Assembly (NCBI RefSeq): GCF_018919175.1
Contig: NZ_JAHLQL010000001.1
Location: 1,116,001-1,180,000, forward strand
Source of the DNA: Clostridium simiarum
Lineage (GTDB): Bacteria; Bacillota; Clostridia; Clostridiales; Clostridiaceae
DNA length: 64,000 bases
Reading direction: 5' to 3'
Both the position numbers and the translations under genes were made by a program. This document shows positions 17,339 to 26,441 of the stretch, in pieces; positions within the stretch are counted from its first letter, which is position 1; each line of letters opens with the position of its first letter. The notes under the pieces are model-generated. The model saw only the letters and a program-made list of their open reading frames with translations, searched no databases and was not told where the DNA came from.

Positions 17339-17488
17339 AATATAAATACACTTTTAAACCTTTCATTTCTTCCTCTCAAAATTTACTGTTCTATTAATTC
17401 TACTCCATTTTAGTTAAAAAAGCTTGATTATATTATGACAGATGTTGTAATTTGCCGGAAAATTAATGGAAACTCGTCCTAAGCTGTA

Positions 17489-19479
17489 CTAAAAAGGAAT
17501 TTGTGATTGGTGTTTTTCAAAGAAATCCACACGTGGCTCTAAGTACTTTAATTTATGTGTAGGTGTATCTCCTATAAATGTGTATATTGGTTCAAAGATA
17601 TAATCCCAACTCCAAAGTTTCTCATCTGCATTTAGATATTCTCTTACCATTTCACAGCTATTTGGTGCAATAGGATGAATTAAAGTAATAGCAGTTCTTG
17701 CAACATGAAATGCATCTATTAGCACTTGTTTACGAAGAGCACTATCACCCTTGGTATCTGCAAGTTTCATATTATTTACCCAATACTTATTCATATTACG
17801 AATATAGCTATCTAAAACATAAATTACGCTGTGAAATTCGTGATTATACATATGCCTTTCATAGGTGAGGATGGCTTCCTTTGATTCTTCTATGATATTA
17901 CTACTAATTTCACCTACTGGTATTGTACTATCAAAATACTTCTGTGCAGTGTAAAAACAGGAGCGAAGAAGCCTATTAAATACGTTGGTCAATAAATTAC
18001 CATCTTTTAAAACTGTATCTGGACCTTGTTTATCTTCTTCATTCATAAATGCTTGTGGTACAAAACTAACGCTTTTCTTTGAAAGTCCTAAGCTTAAGAA
18101 ATGCATACGTAATTGCTCCGCAGTATAATGTTCTAGTAATTCCCCTGCCATAGGTGGCTTTATAGTACTGCTACTGCTTGCCTTTCTATCCATAAATAGC
18201 AGATGATTATTTGCAATTAAGTGAGGAAGATTAATATTCTCAAAGTCCAATTTATCTTCACTATTAATACCTGATAAAGCCATAAACAACGCCATTTCAG
18301 CAATTCCGTAAAAATAGATATTGTCTTCCCCAATAAATTGATATACCTTTGCATCTTTAGAATGCCACCACTCTGTCCATTCATCAGGATTTTTACCTAT
18401 AGATTCAAGATAAGTTTTAGTGAAAGAAATAGGTGCCCATAAAGATTCAGGCCAAACCCAAAAAGTTAAGTTTTTAAGTTCTTCCTTTTCAGGTATTTCC
18501 ATACCCCATTGAACATTTCCTGATAATCTAAAAGGCACTAATGTTTTACCAGTTCTAAAACGAATTCCGAGATCATCAAATATTTCTCTTGCACTATCCC
18601 TATCTTGTAGATTTTCAAATACGAAAGTAACAGAAGGTTTTTTTGTTCATCAATAACTGTGTGTTTTGGTAGTTTTTCTTCTAGATTTATAATACCTTCT
18701 AATTGCTTACGTTTTACATAAATAACTGGTGGCTTTAAAAATTCTTCAATGGTATTCAATAAATTTTTACGCCAATTAGAGTTGTCTCTTAAATAATTTA
18801 CTTTTTCAATTAGAGTGTTATTATACTCTTCTAGTTTAAAATACCAATTTGTCACATCTCTTAATTCAGGTGTTTTTCCCGATAAAGCACTCTTTGGCTC
18901 AATCAATTCATTTGGCATATATTGATGCCCCAAAGCACATTCATCTGCATAAGCTTTATCTGAATTACATCCTTCAATAGGACATTTACCAACTACTTGT
19001 CGACCGTTTAATAGTACTTTAAAATCAGAGTCATAAAACTGTGGTGAAGATAGCTTTACTAAATAGCCATCTTCATATAGCTTATTGAATATTTCTTTTG
19101 ATACTTCTTTGTGCACTTCACCAGCTCTATCTAATGCAGAAGCTGCATATAAATTTAGACTCATTTCATATTTACTTAATACTTCTTTTTGCTTTTCATG
19201 ATTTTTACGAACATAATCTTGTATAGAGCCTTCATATTGATCCTCTTCTACAAGTTTTAAATAGCTTGCTGAAATAGGCGATCCGTAGCAATCTGTTCCT
19301 GATACAAATATAACATTTTCATTTCCAATTCTATCTCTTAAAAATCTTGCAAAAGTATCAGCATGGACAAACACACCGCCTATATGACCAAAATGTAGCT
19401 CTTTATTACCATAGGGCATACCTGCAGTTATAACAGTTTTTTTAGGAAATATAGGTCTTTCTATTTTTATCTCTTTCAT
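17489..19479 (-). pseudogene. Methionyl-tRNA-synthetase-like gene, frameshifted, with altered KMSKS
   Basis: Two frames (18538-19479 and 17489-18538) together encode one class I aminoacyl-tRNA synthetase. The break is at a run of seven T (18638-18644). Adding one base there restores a 663-residue protein, with continuity from HTVIDEQ into KKPSVTFVFENLQD and on to PFRLSGNVQWG. Intact parts include the ATP site HFGHIGG (HIGH variant), the zinc-finger-like CPIEGCNSDKAYADECALGH, and the Met-pocket-like WVWPESLWAP. The KMSKS loop reads RKASSSSTIK, so the lysine-methionine part is missing. A T-box leader lies directly upstream. A homopolymer error in the assembly is possible; otherwise it is a recent pseudogene of a second, divergent MetRS. 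Confidence 0.85.
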
Positions 19480-19534
19480 AACGTACACTCCTTAAAATAT
19501 AATTCCTTTTTCACATAAAAAAACGTAAAAAAAA

Positions 19535-19795
19535 CACCTCCTACAATAATTTGTAGGGGCGAATTATACCGCGTTGCCACCCTATTTTATTAATATGTCA
19601 CCATACTAACCTTATCAAGTACAAAATTATACCCTAGTTCTGTAACGTGAACAAACGTCATAGCATCACTTATTAATAAAATAAGATCCGTATGCAGCTC
19701 CAAGACTTGTTTCGTTAAATTTTCCACTGCTCCATCTCACAAATAGGAACTTTCTGTAAGTTTCCAAAATAACTACTGCTCTTTTCATTGCCTTT
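19535..19795 (-). ncRNA. T-box leader of the MetRS-like gene
   Basis: On the minus strand the T-box core AGGGTGGCAACGCGG lies at 19569-19583. It is followed by a terminator (cctacaa arms near 19541-19563, then eight T) about 60 bases before the coding start. Upstream sequence contains the AGTGG, GGAGC and structured Stem-I-like region up to about 19795. T-boxes bind uncharged tRNA to let transcription through. The specifier is expected to be AUG because the gene is MetRS-like; several ATG triplets occur and I cannot fix it without folding. Confidence 0.88.
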
Positions 19796-19862
19796 TTTTT
19801 AATATAGTAAATGAATAGAATTTTGTCAAGGGCTATATTAAAATAAACTTCACCCTGTTGAC

Positions 19863-20234
19863 TCAATCAATTTTATCTTTTCCCAAAATTTCTCTTTGCA
19901 TTTTTTTGCTTAAAGAATTTAATACTAGTTCATATGACATGTCTATCATCTGTTTTAAAATGTCATCAGACACATCACCATCTAAATATACTGAGTTCCA
20001 ATGTTCTTTGTTCATATAATATCCTGCTACAATATATTGATTTTGCTCTCTTAAAAATTGTCCAAATGAAGGTTCACATTTTAGGGTAATAATCTTTTTT
20101 TTATCTTTATCCCCACCTTGCATAGCGAAGATTTTTCCTCCAATAAGGTATCTCGTTGCTTGCCATTCTATCTTAAAGTCTTTTTCTACTCCTTTTTTTG
20201 AGAGACAATATTCATTAATCCATTCAAATTTCAT
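19863..20234 (-). CDS. MmcQ/YjbR-family protein
   Basis: A 123-residue protein of the YjbR fold. Typical elements are an N-terminal WINEYCLSKKGVEKDFKIEWQATRYLIGGKIFAM, ITLKCEPSFGQFLRE, then AGYYMNKEHWNSVYLDGDVSDDILKQMIDMSYELV, with the H-W pair conserved in the family. These proteins have a MyoD-like double-wing fold and are often called DNA-binding, though the role is not established. It is a single gene just upstream of the T-box. Confidence 0.88.
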   Translation of the reverse strand: MKFEWINEYCLSKKGVEKDFKIEWQATRYLIGGKIFAMQGGDKDKKKIITLKCEPSFGQFLREQNQYIVAGYYMNKEHWNSVYLDGDVSDDILKQMIDMSYELVLNSLSKKMQREILGKDKID

Positions 20235-20408
20235 AAAATTTCTCCTCGCTTACAATTATATAAAATTCCTTAGCAATATATATATATTTATACGATTAGA
20301 TTAGTATCAAAACATAATATTTTTATTTCTAAGTTGATTATCAAAATAAAACTTCTTGGATTCACATTTTGAATATTATATTTATAGATACAATTCTTTA
20401 GATTTTAT

Positions 20409-20927
20409 CTATAACCTACTCAAAAGATAAAAGCCACCAACAAAAAATACTATAAGTAAACATATGCCTATTACATTACGCCATATGTTTGTAGCTTTAT
20501 CTTGTCCCAAATTTTCTAATGTTTGTTCTAATTTTTCTTTTCTCGATAATACGTAGTTTGCATATTCTGGATTTTGACTCATATACCACTCTTTACGATG
20601 TGGATCTTCTTTTGCCATTATTTTAGTAAACTCAAAATCATTTTTTATTTTATTTTTAAAGTCTATTTTACCTACTTTTTCAGCCCTTTTTTGCATTAAT
20701 CCACCAATTATGAAGAAAATTAACCCTATTATTATAACCGCTGGAATAAAAATTTTAATATGTTCACTATAATTAGGATTTATAGCTGTTGGAATAGCTC
20801 CTAATGACATGATAGCTGTTGCTAAACAAATGTATAAAAATCCTTTAAAGACACCCCCTAGGAGTGAAAGAATATTTGCACGTACACTTCCCTTATAAGA
20901 CTTATAACATACTCTAACAAAATACAT
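20409..20927 (-). CDS. Hypothetical membrane protein, three spans
   Basis: A 172-residue protein with membrane segments at about residues 24-46, 57-78 and 148-169. A charged cytosolic stretch lies between the second and third (FKNKIKNDFEFTKIMAKEDPHRKEWYMSQNPEY). I do not recognise a family. An overlapping frame at 20858-21130 is judged not to be real. No binding partner is apparent. Confidence 0.65.
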   Translation of the reverse strand: MYFVRVCYKSYKGSVRANILSLLGGVFKGFLYICLATAIMSLGAIPTAINPNYSEHIKIFIPAVIIIGLIFFIIGGLMQKRAEKVGKIDFKNKIKNDFEFTKIMAKEDPHRKEWYMSQNPEYANYVLSRKEKLEQTLENLGQDKATNIWRNVIGICLLIVFFVGGFYLLSRL

Positions 20928-21205
20928 AAAATACCTCCTAATACTACTAGCACTTCAATATTATAGCAGAATATTACTGTAAAATAAATATTGGCAAATT
21001 TTTTACTTTTAACTTTACTATGTTTAGCGCTGATAATACTAGTCATATCAAAACCTATACTGGCAATTCTTATTACCTTAATAACCCTTGCTTTAGGATA
21101 AATGTTCTGAGCGTTATTCTCTACAAACATTATGCTTGAATAGGTCTTTTCATTGTAAAGTCTTAGCTTTTATCTATTATTAATAAGAGTATATTTTATA
21201 ATAAG

Positions 21206-21432
21206 CTACTTATTAGCCTGAATTAATGCACTCATAGACTTATCACAGAAATCTATAAGTCCCTGTTTTCTTAAACATTTATTGTAAAGCTCAATAAGTT
21301 CAAATATAGCCTACTAAGATGGAATTCTATTTACAGCAACAATAGTCTTCCAGAATCAGCTGCTCCTTTTGCAAGACTGTGCCCTAAAGCTTTGCGTAAA
21401 TTACTTTTTTTCTGTTCTATATTTAGTAGCAT
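21206..21432 (-). pseudogene. Remnant of a UvrD/Rep-type DNA helicase
   Basis: Translating the minus strand and allowing one frameshift and two stops gives an Ala-Ala-Asp-Ser-Gly-Lys-Thr run (Walker A-like, ...DSGKTIVAVNRIPS), a large internal deletion, and then FELIELYNKCLRKQGLIDFCDK ending at a TAG at 21206. The second piece resembles the ELY...LIDFDD segment of UvrD/PcrA helicases. The start and end of the gene are lost. It is evidence of gene decay in the 21-24 kb stretch. Confidence 0.5.
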
Positions 21433-21718
21433 GTTAATTACCCCATAATTAGCTATATTCCTAATAAGATAACTATAATATAATTTAAGTGAATATCTAG
21501 TGAAAGCTTTGCGAAAGTAGAAAATTCAAAGAGTTTATGAAAAAAGCCCTAAAATAAATGAGAGCTTTAGAGGGGATGGTGTTATATGTATAATGGTAAG
21601 TTAATAACTATAGATATTATCTACATCTCCAATACAGATAATATCACAAATTTAGAAAAATATTCATTAAGTAAACTGCACATCATGTTAGTTTTGCTCA
21701 ATCAGGCAAATTTAGAAT

Positions 21719-21817
21719 TCATTCCTTGTTATTTTTCTCCTTTTTATTTTTGTTACTAATAGTAACAAAAGCCCCTAAAATAGCGGCACCTATAGCAATC
21801 CAAAGAGCAATGTTCAT
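21719..21817 (-). CDS. Small single-span membrane protein (32 residues)
   Basis: ATG at 21817 with a strong GGAGG site six bases before it. The peptide is one hydrophobic helix (NIALWIAIGAAILGAFVTI) and a very basic tail (NKNKKEKNNKE). Nothing adjacent suggests a toxin-antitoxin pair, though the size and shape resemble type I toxins or small membrane regulators. An overlapping plus-strand 57-codon frame lacks comparable support. Confidence 0.6.
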   Translation of the reverse strand: MNIALWIAIGAAILGAFVTISNKNKKEKNNKE

Positions 21818-21840
21818 TTGAAATCCTCCTTTCAAATTGA

Positions 21841-21971
21841 AATTTAAGTGAGTCCCCCAATTTTATATTTGGATAAATGAACTTACTCATTCGAAGGAAA
21901 CACTATACTCACTCTGTTCGTAGGTGTAAGTTCTACTGACTAAATCGAAGATTTAGAGTATCACTTAAATT
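21841..21971. repeat. 131-bp element with 11-bp terminal inverted repeats
   Basis: It begins AATTTAAGTGA and ends TCACTTAAATT, exact reverse complements. Its first 43 bases (21846-21888) match 55738-55780, which lies in the opposite orientation, at 36 positions. It may be a small mobile or regulatory repeat of this genome. No coding capacity. Confidence 0.5.
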
Positions 21972-22003
21972 ACTATTTATATTACTCAACCTTAAATAGA
22001 GAT

Positions 22004-22282
22004 TTATTTTTTTAATTTTAAGTATTTTTCTTGCTTTCTTTTTCTTCCTTTTTGCCATTCCTTATCTAAATCAAAATTATTATCAGCGGCCATTTCAAAC
22101 ATTAAATATAGCATGTCATATAGTTGATGTTCAATCTTATCTTTTTCCGAAGCATTTACAGCCTTTTTTAATAACTCAAATTCCTCATTTAACCAAGTTA
22201 TTTTTTGATGATTATCCCCATTTAAAGAATCCATTCTAATTAAAAATTCTCTAACTTCATTTTTATATTCATTTAATGACAT
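22004..22282 (-). CDS. MazG-like family protein
   Basis: A 92-residue all-helical protein. The C-terminal half, DMLYLMFEMAADNNFDLDKEWQKGRKRKQEKYLKL, resembles the last helices of MazG/PRA-PH nucleotide pyrophosphohydrolases (the D-x-x-Y-L-x-F-x-x-A pattern and a Lys/Tyr-rich end). The first half carries a weaker match to the EE-rich metal site. It could hydrolyse non-canonical nucleoside triphosphates, but the acidic motif is degenerate, so the activity is uncertain. Confidence 0.6.
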   Translation of the reverse strand: MSLNEYKNEVREFLIRMDSLNGDNHQKITWLNEEFELLKKAVNASEKDKIEHQLYDMLYLMFEMAADNNFDLDKEWQKGRKRKQEKYLKLKK

Positions 22283-22325
22283 ATCATTACCTCACAAATT
22301 ACTATTTGATTTACTTTAATTGAAC

Positions 22326-22412
22326 TTACTTAAATTTTAACTCTGATTTTCTTTCTTTGAGCTTGTCCCTATATTTAAGCCATTCTTGCATAAAGGTACT
22401 TGCTATTTCTTT
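22326..22412 (-). pseudogene. Short gene remnant
   Basis: An open minus-strand piece ends at 22326 and reads KEIASTFMQEWLKYRDKLKE followed by a lysine-rich tail, with a stop just upstream in the same frame. It has the composition of a real protein C-terminus but no start. The rest of the 22283-22622 gap is AT-rich with nothing else visible. Confidence 0.3.
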
Positions 22413-22622
22413 TACTCTATTCTATATAAGTACATGTTTATTTCCATAAACAATAGTTTTGTTTAGCTTTTCATTACTTTTTAGACGTTATTTCATAAAC
22501 TTTTATATCTATCATTCTTTTTAAAAATTCAAATTCAAATTAATTTTAGAATACCGCATTAAAATTATAATCTTTTCATTTAATATTATATTAGTTTATA
22601 ATTTTCTAAGGGTGTTAATATG

Positions 22623-23192
22623 TCATTTATCATTTTTCATATCTCTCCCGATTTTTAACATATCATTTTCTTTTTCAAGGCTTTTAATATATTTTAACAA
22701 AAATATAATCCATAAAATAAAAGATACTATAATAAATGTAATAATTGCTATAATTACAAAAATTAATTCATTAAATTGCTTAATAACTAAATTAGAAGGA
22801 TTGTTATAATAATAACTAATTATTATAAGTAGTGATAATATCCCTTGAAATATTGTTGTGATGATGAAACTCTTTTTAAAATAATAATGTTCTTTCTCTT
22901 CGATACTTAAATTGCTTTTACTTTTAATTTTCTTTAAAAGTAAGATAAATGAAAAAGTTTTAGCGGAAGAAAATATTAAAAAGAATAATAAACTCCCACA
23001 ACCTAAAATTAAAGTTGAAGATATAAATATATTATACTCCCTAACTACTATTGTTTGATATAATAAAAAATATACAAATACTGGACTTAAACATATAAAA
23101 AAAACTGCTATTTTGATAATTACTGAAATTACACCTTTACAACCATCTTTTTTAGATTCATCGAATATATATTTAAATAGATCTGTCCCCAA
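22623..23192 (-). CDS. Hypothetical four-span membrane protein
   Basis: A 189-residue protein with membrane segments at about residues 21-44, 54-82, 107-127 and 141-168. A short charged loop (KKIKSKSNLSIEEKEHYYFKK) lies between the second and third, and the C-terminus is charged. No family recognised. It is the second gene of a pair with the 78-residue gene at 23268, 75 bases upstream. Confidence 0.6.
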   Translation of the reverse strand: MGTDLFKYIFDESKKDGCKGVISVIIKIAVFFICLSPVFVYFLLYQTIVVREYNIFISSTLILGCGSLLFFLIFSSAKTFSFILLLKKIKSKSNLSIEEKEHYYFKKSFIITTIFQGILSLLIIISYYYNNPSNLVIKQFNELIFVIIAIITFIIVSFILWIIFLLKYIKSLEKENDMLKIGRDMKNDK

Positions 23193-23267
23193 GTATCATC
23201 ACCTCACACCTTAATTCAACTATATGAGGCAATTATATATAATATTACCTTATTACTTCATTACTTC

Positions 23268-23504
23268 TTAAGCTAATATGTTAACAGATTTTATTATTAT
23301 TTCTTTTAAACTAGTACGTATCTCTTTATTATTTTCAAGCGTTTGTATAAAATTATTATTATCTAAAATTTTATTTATTTTTAATAATGATTGTTTAAAT
23401 TCCATTAAGTCATTATCTTCAGACTCCTTAATATTATTTCTATGGTTTGTATTAGAAATGGTTTCAGCCATCCTAATACCTAAGGGTAATTTTTTATCCT
23501 TCAC
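23268..23504 (-). CDS. Hypothetical small protein
   Basis: A 78-residue charged, helical protein with a GTG start at 23504 preceded by GAAAGGTG. It has no membrane segment, signal or known motif; the N-terminus (KKLPLGIRMAETISNTNHR) is basic and the middle is Asn-rich. It is linked to the membrane protein gene downstream. A truncated frame ends just upstream. Confidence 0.5.
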   Translation of the reverse strand: MKDKKLPLGIRMAETISNTNHRNNIKESEDNDLMEFKQSLLKINKILDNNNFIQTLENNKEIRTSLKEIIIKSVNILA

Positions 23505-23524
23505 AATATCGCACCTTTCATAAT

Positions 23525-23643
23525 TTACTCTCTATAATTATTGACATCAAAACTATTTTTAATCATATTTTTAAAGGTGCTCTCAAAATCGGTTGTCCAT
23601 CTTTTTAGTTTAGTTAATATTTCAAAAAAATCTAAGCATAAAA
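23525..23643 (-). pseudogene. C-terminal remnant of an unknown gene next to an IS remnant
   Basis: An open frame ending at 23525 reads FFEILTKLKRWTTDFESTF and continues to a normal stop 20 bases before the next gene. Its upstream part is missing where IS3-like sequence starts. It was probably the first gene of the operon with the 78- and 189-residue proteins, truncated by the insertion. Confidence 0.35.
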
Positions 23644-23734
23644 TTAATATAAATAACTTACCAAAAGTCAGGATTACCCGTAAACGGGTCTTTTGGATTT
23701 ATATCAATATAGTAGACATAGATAATCGAACTTT

Positions 23735-24084
23735 TTATGCAGATAGCCTGGCCAACTCTTCGCATTTTTGAGGAATTATATAGCCAATGCTACTATGGAT
23801 TCTTTTTCTATTATACCAATATTCTATGTACTCAAAGATTGCTAAGCTGGCAGCATTAAAGTCATAATATATTACTAGGTTTACCTCCTCCTTTTTTAGT
23901 GAGGCATGAAAAGACTCAATAGAGGCATTATCATAAAGGCAACCTTTACTACTAAATGAATGAGTGAAAATTTTAGGCGCATATATATTAATCCATATTT
24001 CTATTTACACTTATTTTTACACCTTCTGCAGCTAGAGCTTGTTGTATCTTTGGTGCTCCATAACGTCGATTACTAAGGTTGAAA
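23735..24084 (-). mobile_element. IS3-family transposase remnant (orfB, internally deleted)
   Basis: Two pieces are visible on the minus strand. The upstream one, NLSNRRYGAPKIQQALAAEG followed by VKISVNRNMD, matches the HTH-like start of IS3/IS150 OrfB. After a stop, the second reads HSFSSKGCLYDNASIESFHASLKKE, then FEYIEYWYNRKRIHSSIGYIIPQK, which is the end of the DDE domain (including the catalytic Glu region). The central DDE part is deleted. No intact terminal repeats were identified. The element is dead. Confidence 0.8.
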
Positions 24085-24279
24085 ACAAGTAATCCGAACT
24101 TAAATTTTTCAGTAAAAGAAGGGTTGGATTAAATTGGGAAATAATTTTAATGTATTTTTGTATCAATATATTAACATCTCTATTCTTGGAACTCCATTTA
24201 AAATATGTTATTATTATAAAAAGACTTTTTATTAATGTAGAGTTAATAAAATCAACTTTAAAAATCACAGGAGATTTAT

Positions 24280-24660
24280 ATGGAAAAACTTACTTTTGTA
24301 ATGGAAAATTATTTAGAAGCCATCTATGAATTATCAGAAGAAGGTAAAGGAGTTAAAATGACTCGTATAGCAGAAAAGCTTGGAGTAACTAAAGCCAGCA
24401 CTAATAGGGCTATGGTAACTTTAGCTGAAAAGGGACTTGTAACCAATGAAAGATACAAGGAAATATTTTTAACTCCTTTAGGCTTAGAAATAGCTAGATC
24501 TACATCTAAAAAGCATCACATTATTAAAGATTTCTTTATAAAAATTCTAAACATCGATAGTTCCATTGCAGATGAAGATGCTTGCGCTATAGAACACGTT
24601 ATTAGCTCAGATTCTGTTTATGCTATGCAAAAATTTCTTTCAGAACATGATAATAAATAA
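24280..24660 (+). CDS. DtxR/MntR-family metal-dependent regulator
   Basis: A 126-residue regulator. An N-terminal winged helix (MENYLEAIYELSEEGKGVKMTRIAEKLGVTKASTNRAMVTLAEKGL) is followed by a dimerisation/metal domain with KKHHIIKDFF and DACAIEHVIS, the usual positions of metal-binding His, Glu and Cys residues. It has no SH3-like third domain, so it is of the short MntR/IdeR type. It probably senses Fe(II) or Mn(II) and represses uptake genes. It is convergent with the siderophore operon (24717-30275), separated by a shared hairpin. Confidence 0.9.
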   Translation: MEKLTFVMENYLEAIYELSEEGKGVKMTRIAEKLGVTKASTNRAMVTLAEKGLVTNERYKEIFLTPLGLEIARSTSKKHHIIKDFFIKILNIDSSIADEDACAIEHVISSDSVYAMQKFLSEHDNK

Positions 24661-24667
24661 AAAAATC

Positions 24668-24703
24668 AACGACTCAAAATTGCTTTTGCCATTTTAAGTC
24701 GTT
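24668..24703. terminator. Bidirectional terminator between the DtxR-type gene and the iron operon
   Basis: Arms aacgactcaaaat / attttaagtcgtt pair with one mismatch around a 10-base loop. There is a T-run on the plus side and an A-run (U on the minus strand) on the other. Confidence 0.8.
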
Positions 24704-24716
24704 AATTTTTTTACAT

Positions 24717-26441
24717 TTAAGATACCTGACTTCTATAGAGCATAGCATAAGTTCCTCCATAACGAATTAACTCATCATGGGTTCCCGTTTCTTTAATGCC
24801 TGTTCCTTCTAGAACTACAATTTTATCTGCATTACGGATAGTTGATAATCTATGGGCAATTACTATAGTTGTTCGGTCTTTTGAAATTTCATCTAATGCA
24901 GCTTGGATTTCTTTCTCTGTTTTTGTATCAAGAGCTGATGTGGCTTCATCTAAAATAAGAATAGGTGAATTTCTAAGGATTGCTCTAGCTATGGAAACTC
25001 TCTGTTTCTGTCCTCCTGAAAGACGTACTCCACGCTCGCCTATTATGGTATCATAACCATCTTCTAAATTTTCAATAAAACCATGAGCATTAGCTGCCTT
25101 TGATGCATCAAGAACCTGCTCTCTAGTAGCTTCTTTCCAACCATAAACAATGTTTTCATAAATTGTTCCGTTAAATAAGAAGGTGTCCTGTAAAACCATG
25201 CTTATATTATCTCTAAGACTCTTTAAAGTTACATCTTTAATATCTATTCCATCAATTAAAATGCTTCCATTTTGAGGATCATAAAAACGATTTAAAAGAC
25301 TAGCTATTGTTGTTTTCCCAACTCCAGTTGCCCCAACAAAAGCCACAGTTTCTCCTGGATTTACTTTTAAATTTACATTTTGCAAAACATTTATTTCATC
25401 ATTGTAGGAGAAAGAAACTTCCTTAAACTCAACTTCTCCTTTAACCTTAGACATTTTCTTTGCATTAACTTTCTCTTTAACATCTGGAACTTCATCCATA
25501 ACCTCAAAGACACGCCTGCACCCTGCAAGTGCATTACCTGACATTTCCATAAGTCTTGAAAAACTTTTTATAGGTCCATAAAACATACCAAGATACATAG
25601 AAAATCCCACAATGTCTCCAATGTTAACTTCTCCTCTTGAAACCATAAATCCACCAAATATTATAACTATAACAGAACCTAGCGCCGTGAAAAATGCAAG
25701 AAGGGGAAAAGTGGTTTCAAAAAAGAAGCTTGCCTTTAAGTATGCTTTACTATGTTTCATAGAAAGGTTCTTAATTCTTTTTTCTTCTCTTTCCTGCTGA
25801 TTAAATATCTGTATTTCTTTAATTCCAGAAAAATTATCTTGAACAGTACCAGAAAGTTCTCCCCTAACCATAGAATTCTGCTTCCATATAGGTGAAAGAT
25901 ATTTACTCTGCCAAAGAGTGATTCCAATAAGAAAAGGAATAGTAATAAGGCTTAAAAAAGCCAACTTTACATTAATAGAAAATAATAATATCCCAACACC
26001 TACGAAAGTCAATATATTAACAACAAAATCAGGAATTACGTGAGCTAAAAGAATCTCTACCTCCATAACGTCATTAATAACTCTGCTAGTTAAATCTCCT
26101 GTACGGCTTTTATTAAAATACTTAAGCCCCATATGTTGAAGCTTAGAGTAAAGCTCTGTTCTCATATCTGCAACATAATGCAAAGCTGCATGATGGTTTA
26201 AATATCCTGAAATAGAACTTCCAGCTGATTGAAGTACAGTTGCAACTAAGAGCATCAATCCTATTCGTAAAGATTGAGCCCCAAAATCACCGCTTCCTTC
26301 TGTTGCTATACTTGTAAGTTCTCTTAGAGCCCAAGGATTATAAAATCCTGCTATGGTAGAAATAATAACAGCTATTAATGCTAATATTAAATAAGTCCAA
26401 TATTTTTTAGCTCCCATAAAAATACGTAAGGTAGTTTTCAT
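24717..26441 (-). CDS. ABC transporter of exporter fold in the siderophore operon
   Basis: A 574-residue half-transporter. Six membrane segments occupy residues 1-310. The ATPase domain follows, with Walker A GATGVGKTT, signature LSGGQKQRV, Walker B ILILDEATSALD and the H-loop AHRLST. It overlaps the upstream FecE-type ATPase gene by four bases, so it is translationally coupled to siderophore import. Half-transporters of this fold in iron operons either export siderophores or, like YbtPQ and IrtAB, import them. Only one half is encoded, so a homodimer is expected. Confidence 0.9.
   Translation of the reverse strand: MKTTLRIFMGAKKYWTYLILALIAVIISTIAGFYNPWALRELTSIATEGSGDFGAQSLRIGLMLLVATVLQSAGSSISGYLNHHAALHYVADMRTELYSKLQHMGLKYFNKSRTGDLTSRVINDVMEVEILLAHVIPDFVVNILTFVGVGILLFSINVKLAFLSLITIPFLIGITLWQSKYLSPIWKQNSMVRGELSGTVQDNFSGIKEIQIFNQQEREEKRIKNLSMKHSKAYLKASFFFETTFPLLAFFTALGSVIVIIFGGFMVSRGEVNIGDIVGFSMYLGMFYGPIKSFSRLMEMSGNALAGCRRVFEVMDEVPDVKEKVNAKKMSKVKGEVEFKEVSFSYNDEINVLQNVNLKVNPGETVAFVGATGVGKTTIASLLNRFYDPQNGSILIDGIDIKDVTLKSLRDNISMVLQDTFLFNGTIYENIVYGWKEATREQVLDASKAANAHGFIENLEDGYDTIIGERGVRLSGGQKQRVSIARAILRNSPILILDEATSALDTKTEKEIQAALDEISKDRTTIVIAHRLSTIRNADKIVVLEGTGIKETGTHDELIRYGGTYAMLYRSQVS

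Noticed and set aside
19666..19866. 66-codon frame on the minus strand
   Set aside because: It lies across the T-box leader, whose RNA motifs explain the sequence.
20858..21130. 90-codon minus-strand frame overlapping the start of the 20409 gene
   Set aside because: Composition is mixed, no SD, and it overlaps a better gene by 70 bases. At most a remnant.
21585..21760. 57-codon plus-strand frame starting ATGTATAATGG
   Set aside because: Weak binding site, overlaps the better-supported 32-codon membrane ORF, and no protein-like composition.
24032..24268. 78-codon minus-strand frame beside the DtxR-type gene
   Set aside because: It is an out-of-frame read through the IS3 transposase remnant and the promoter region.
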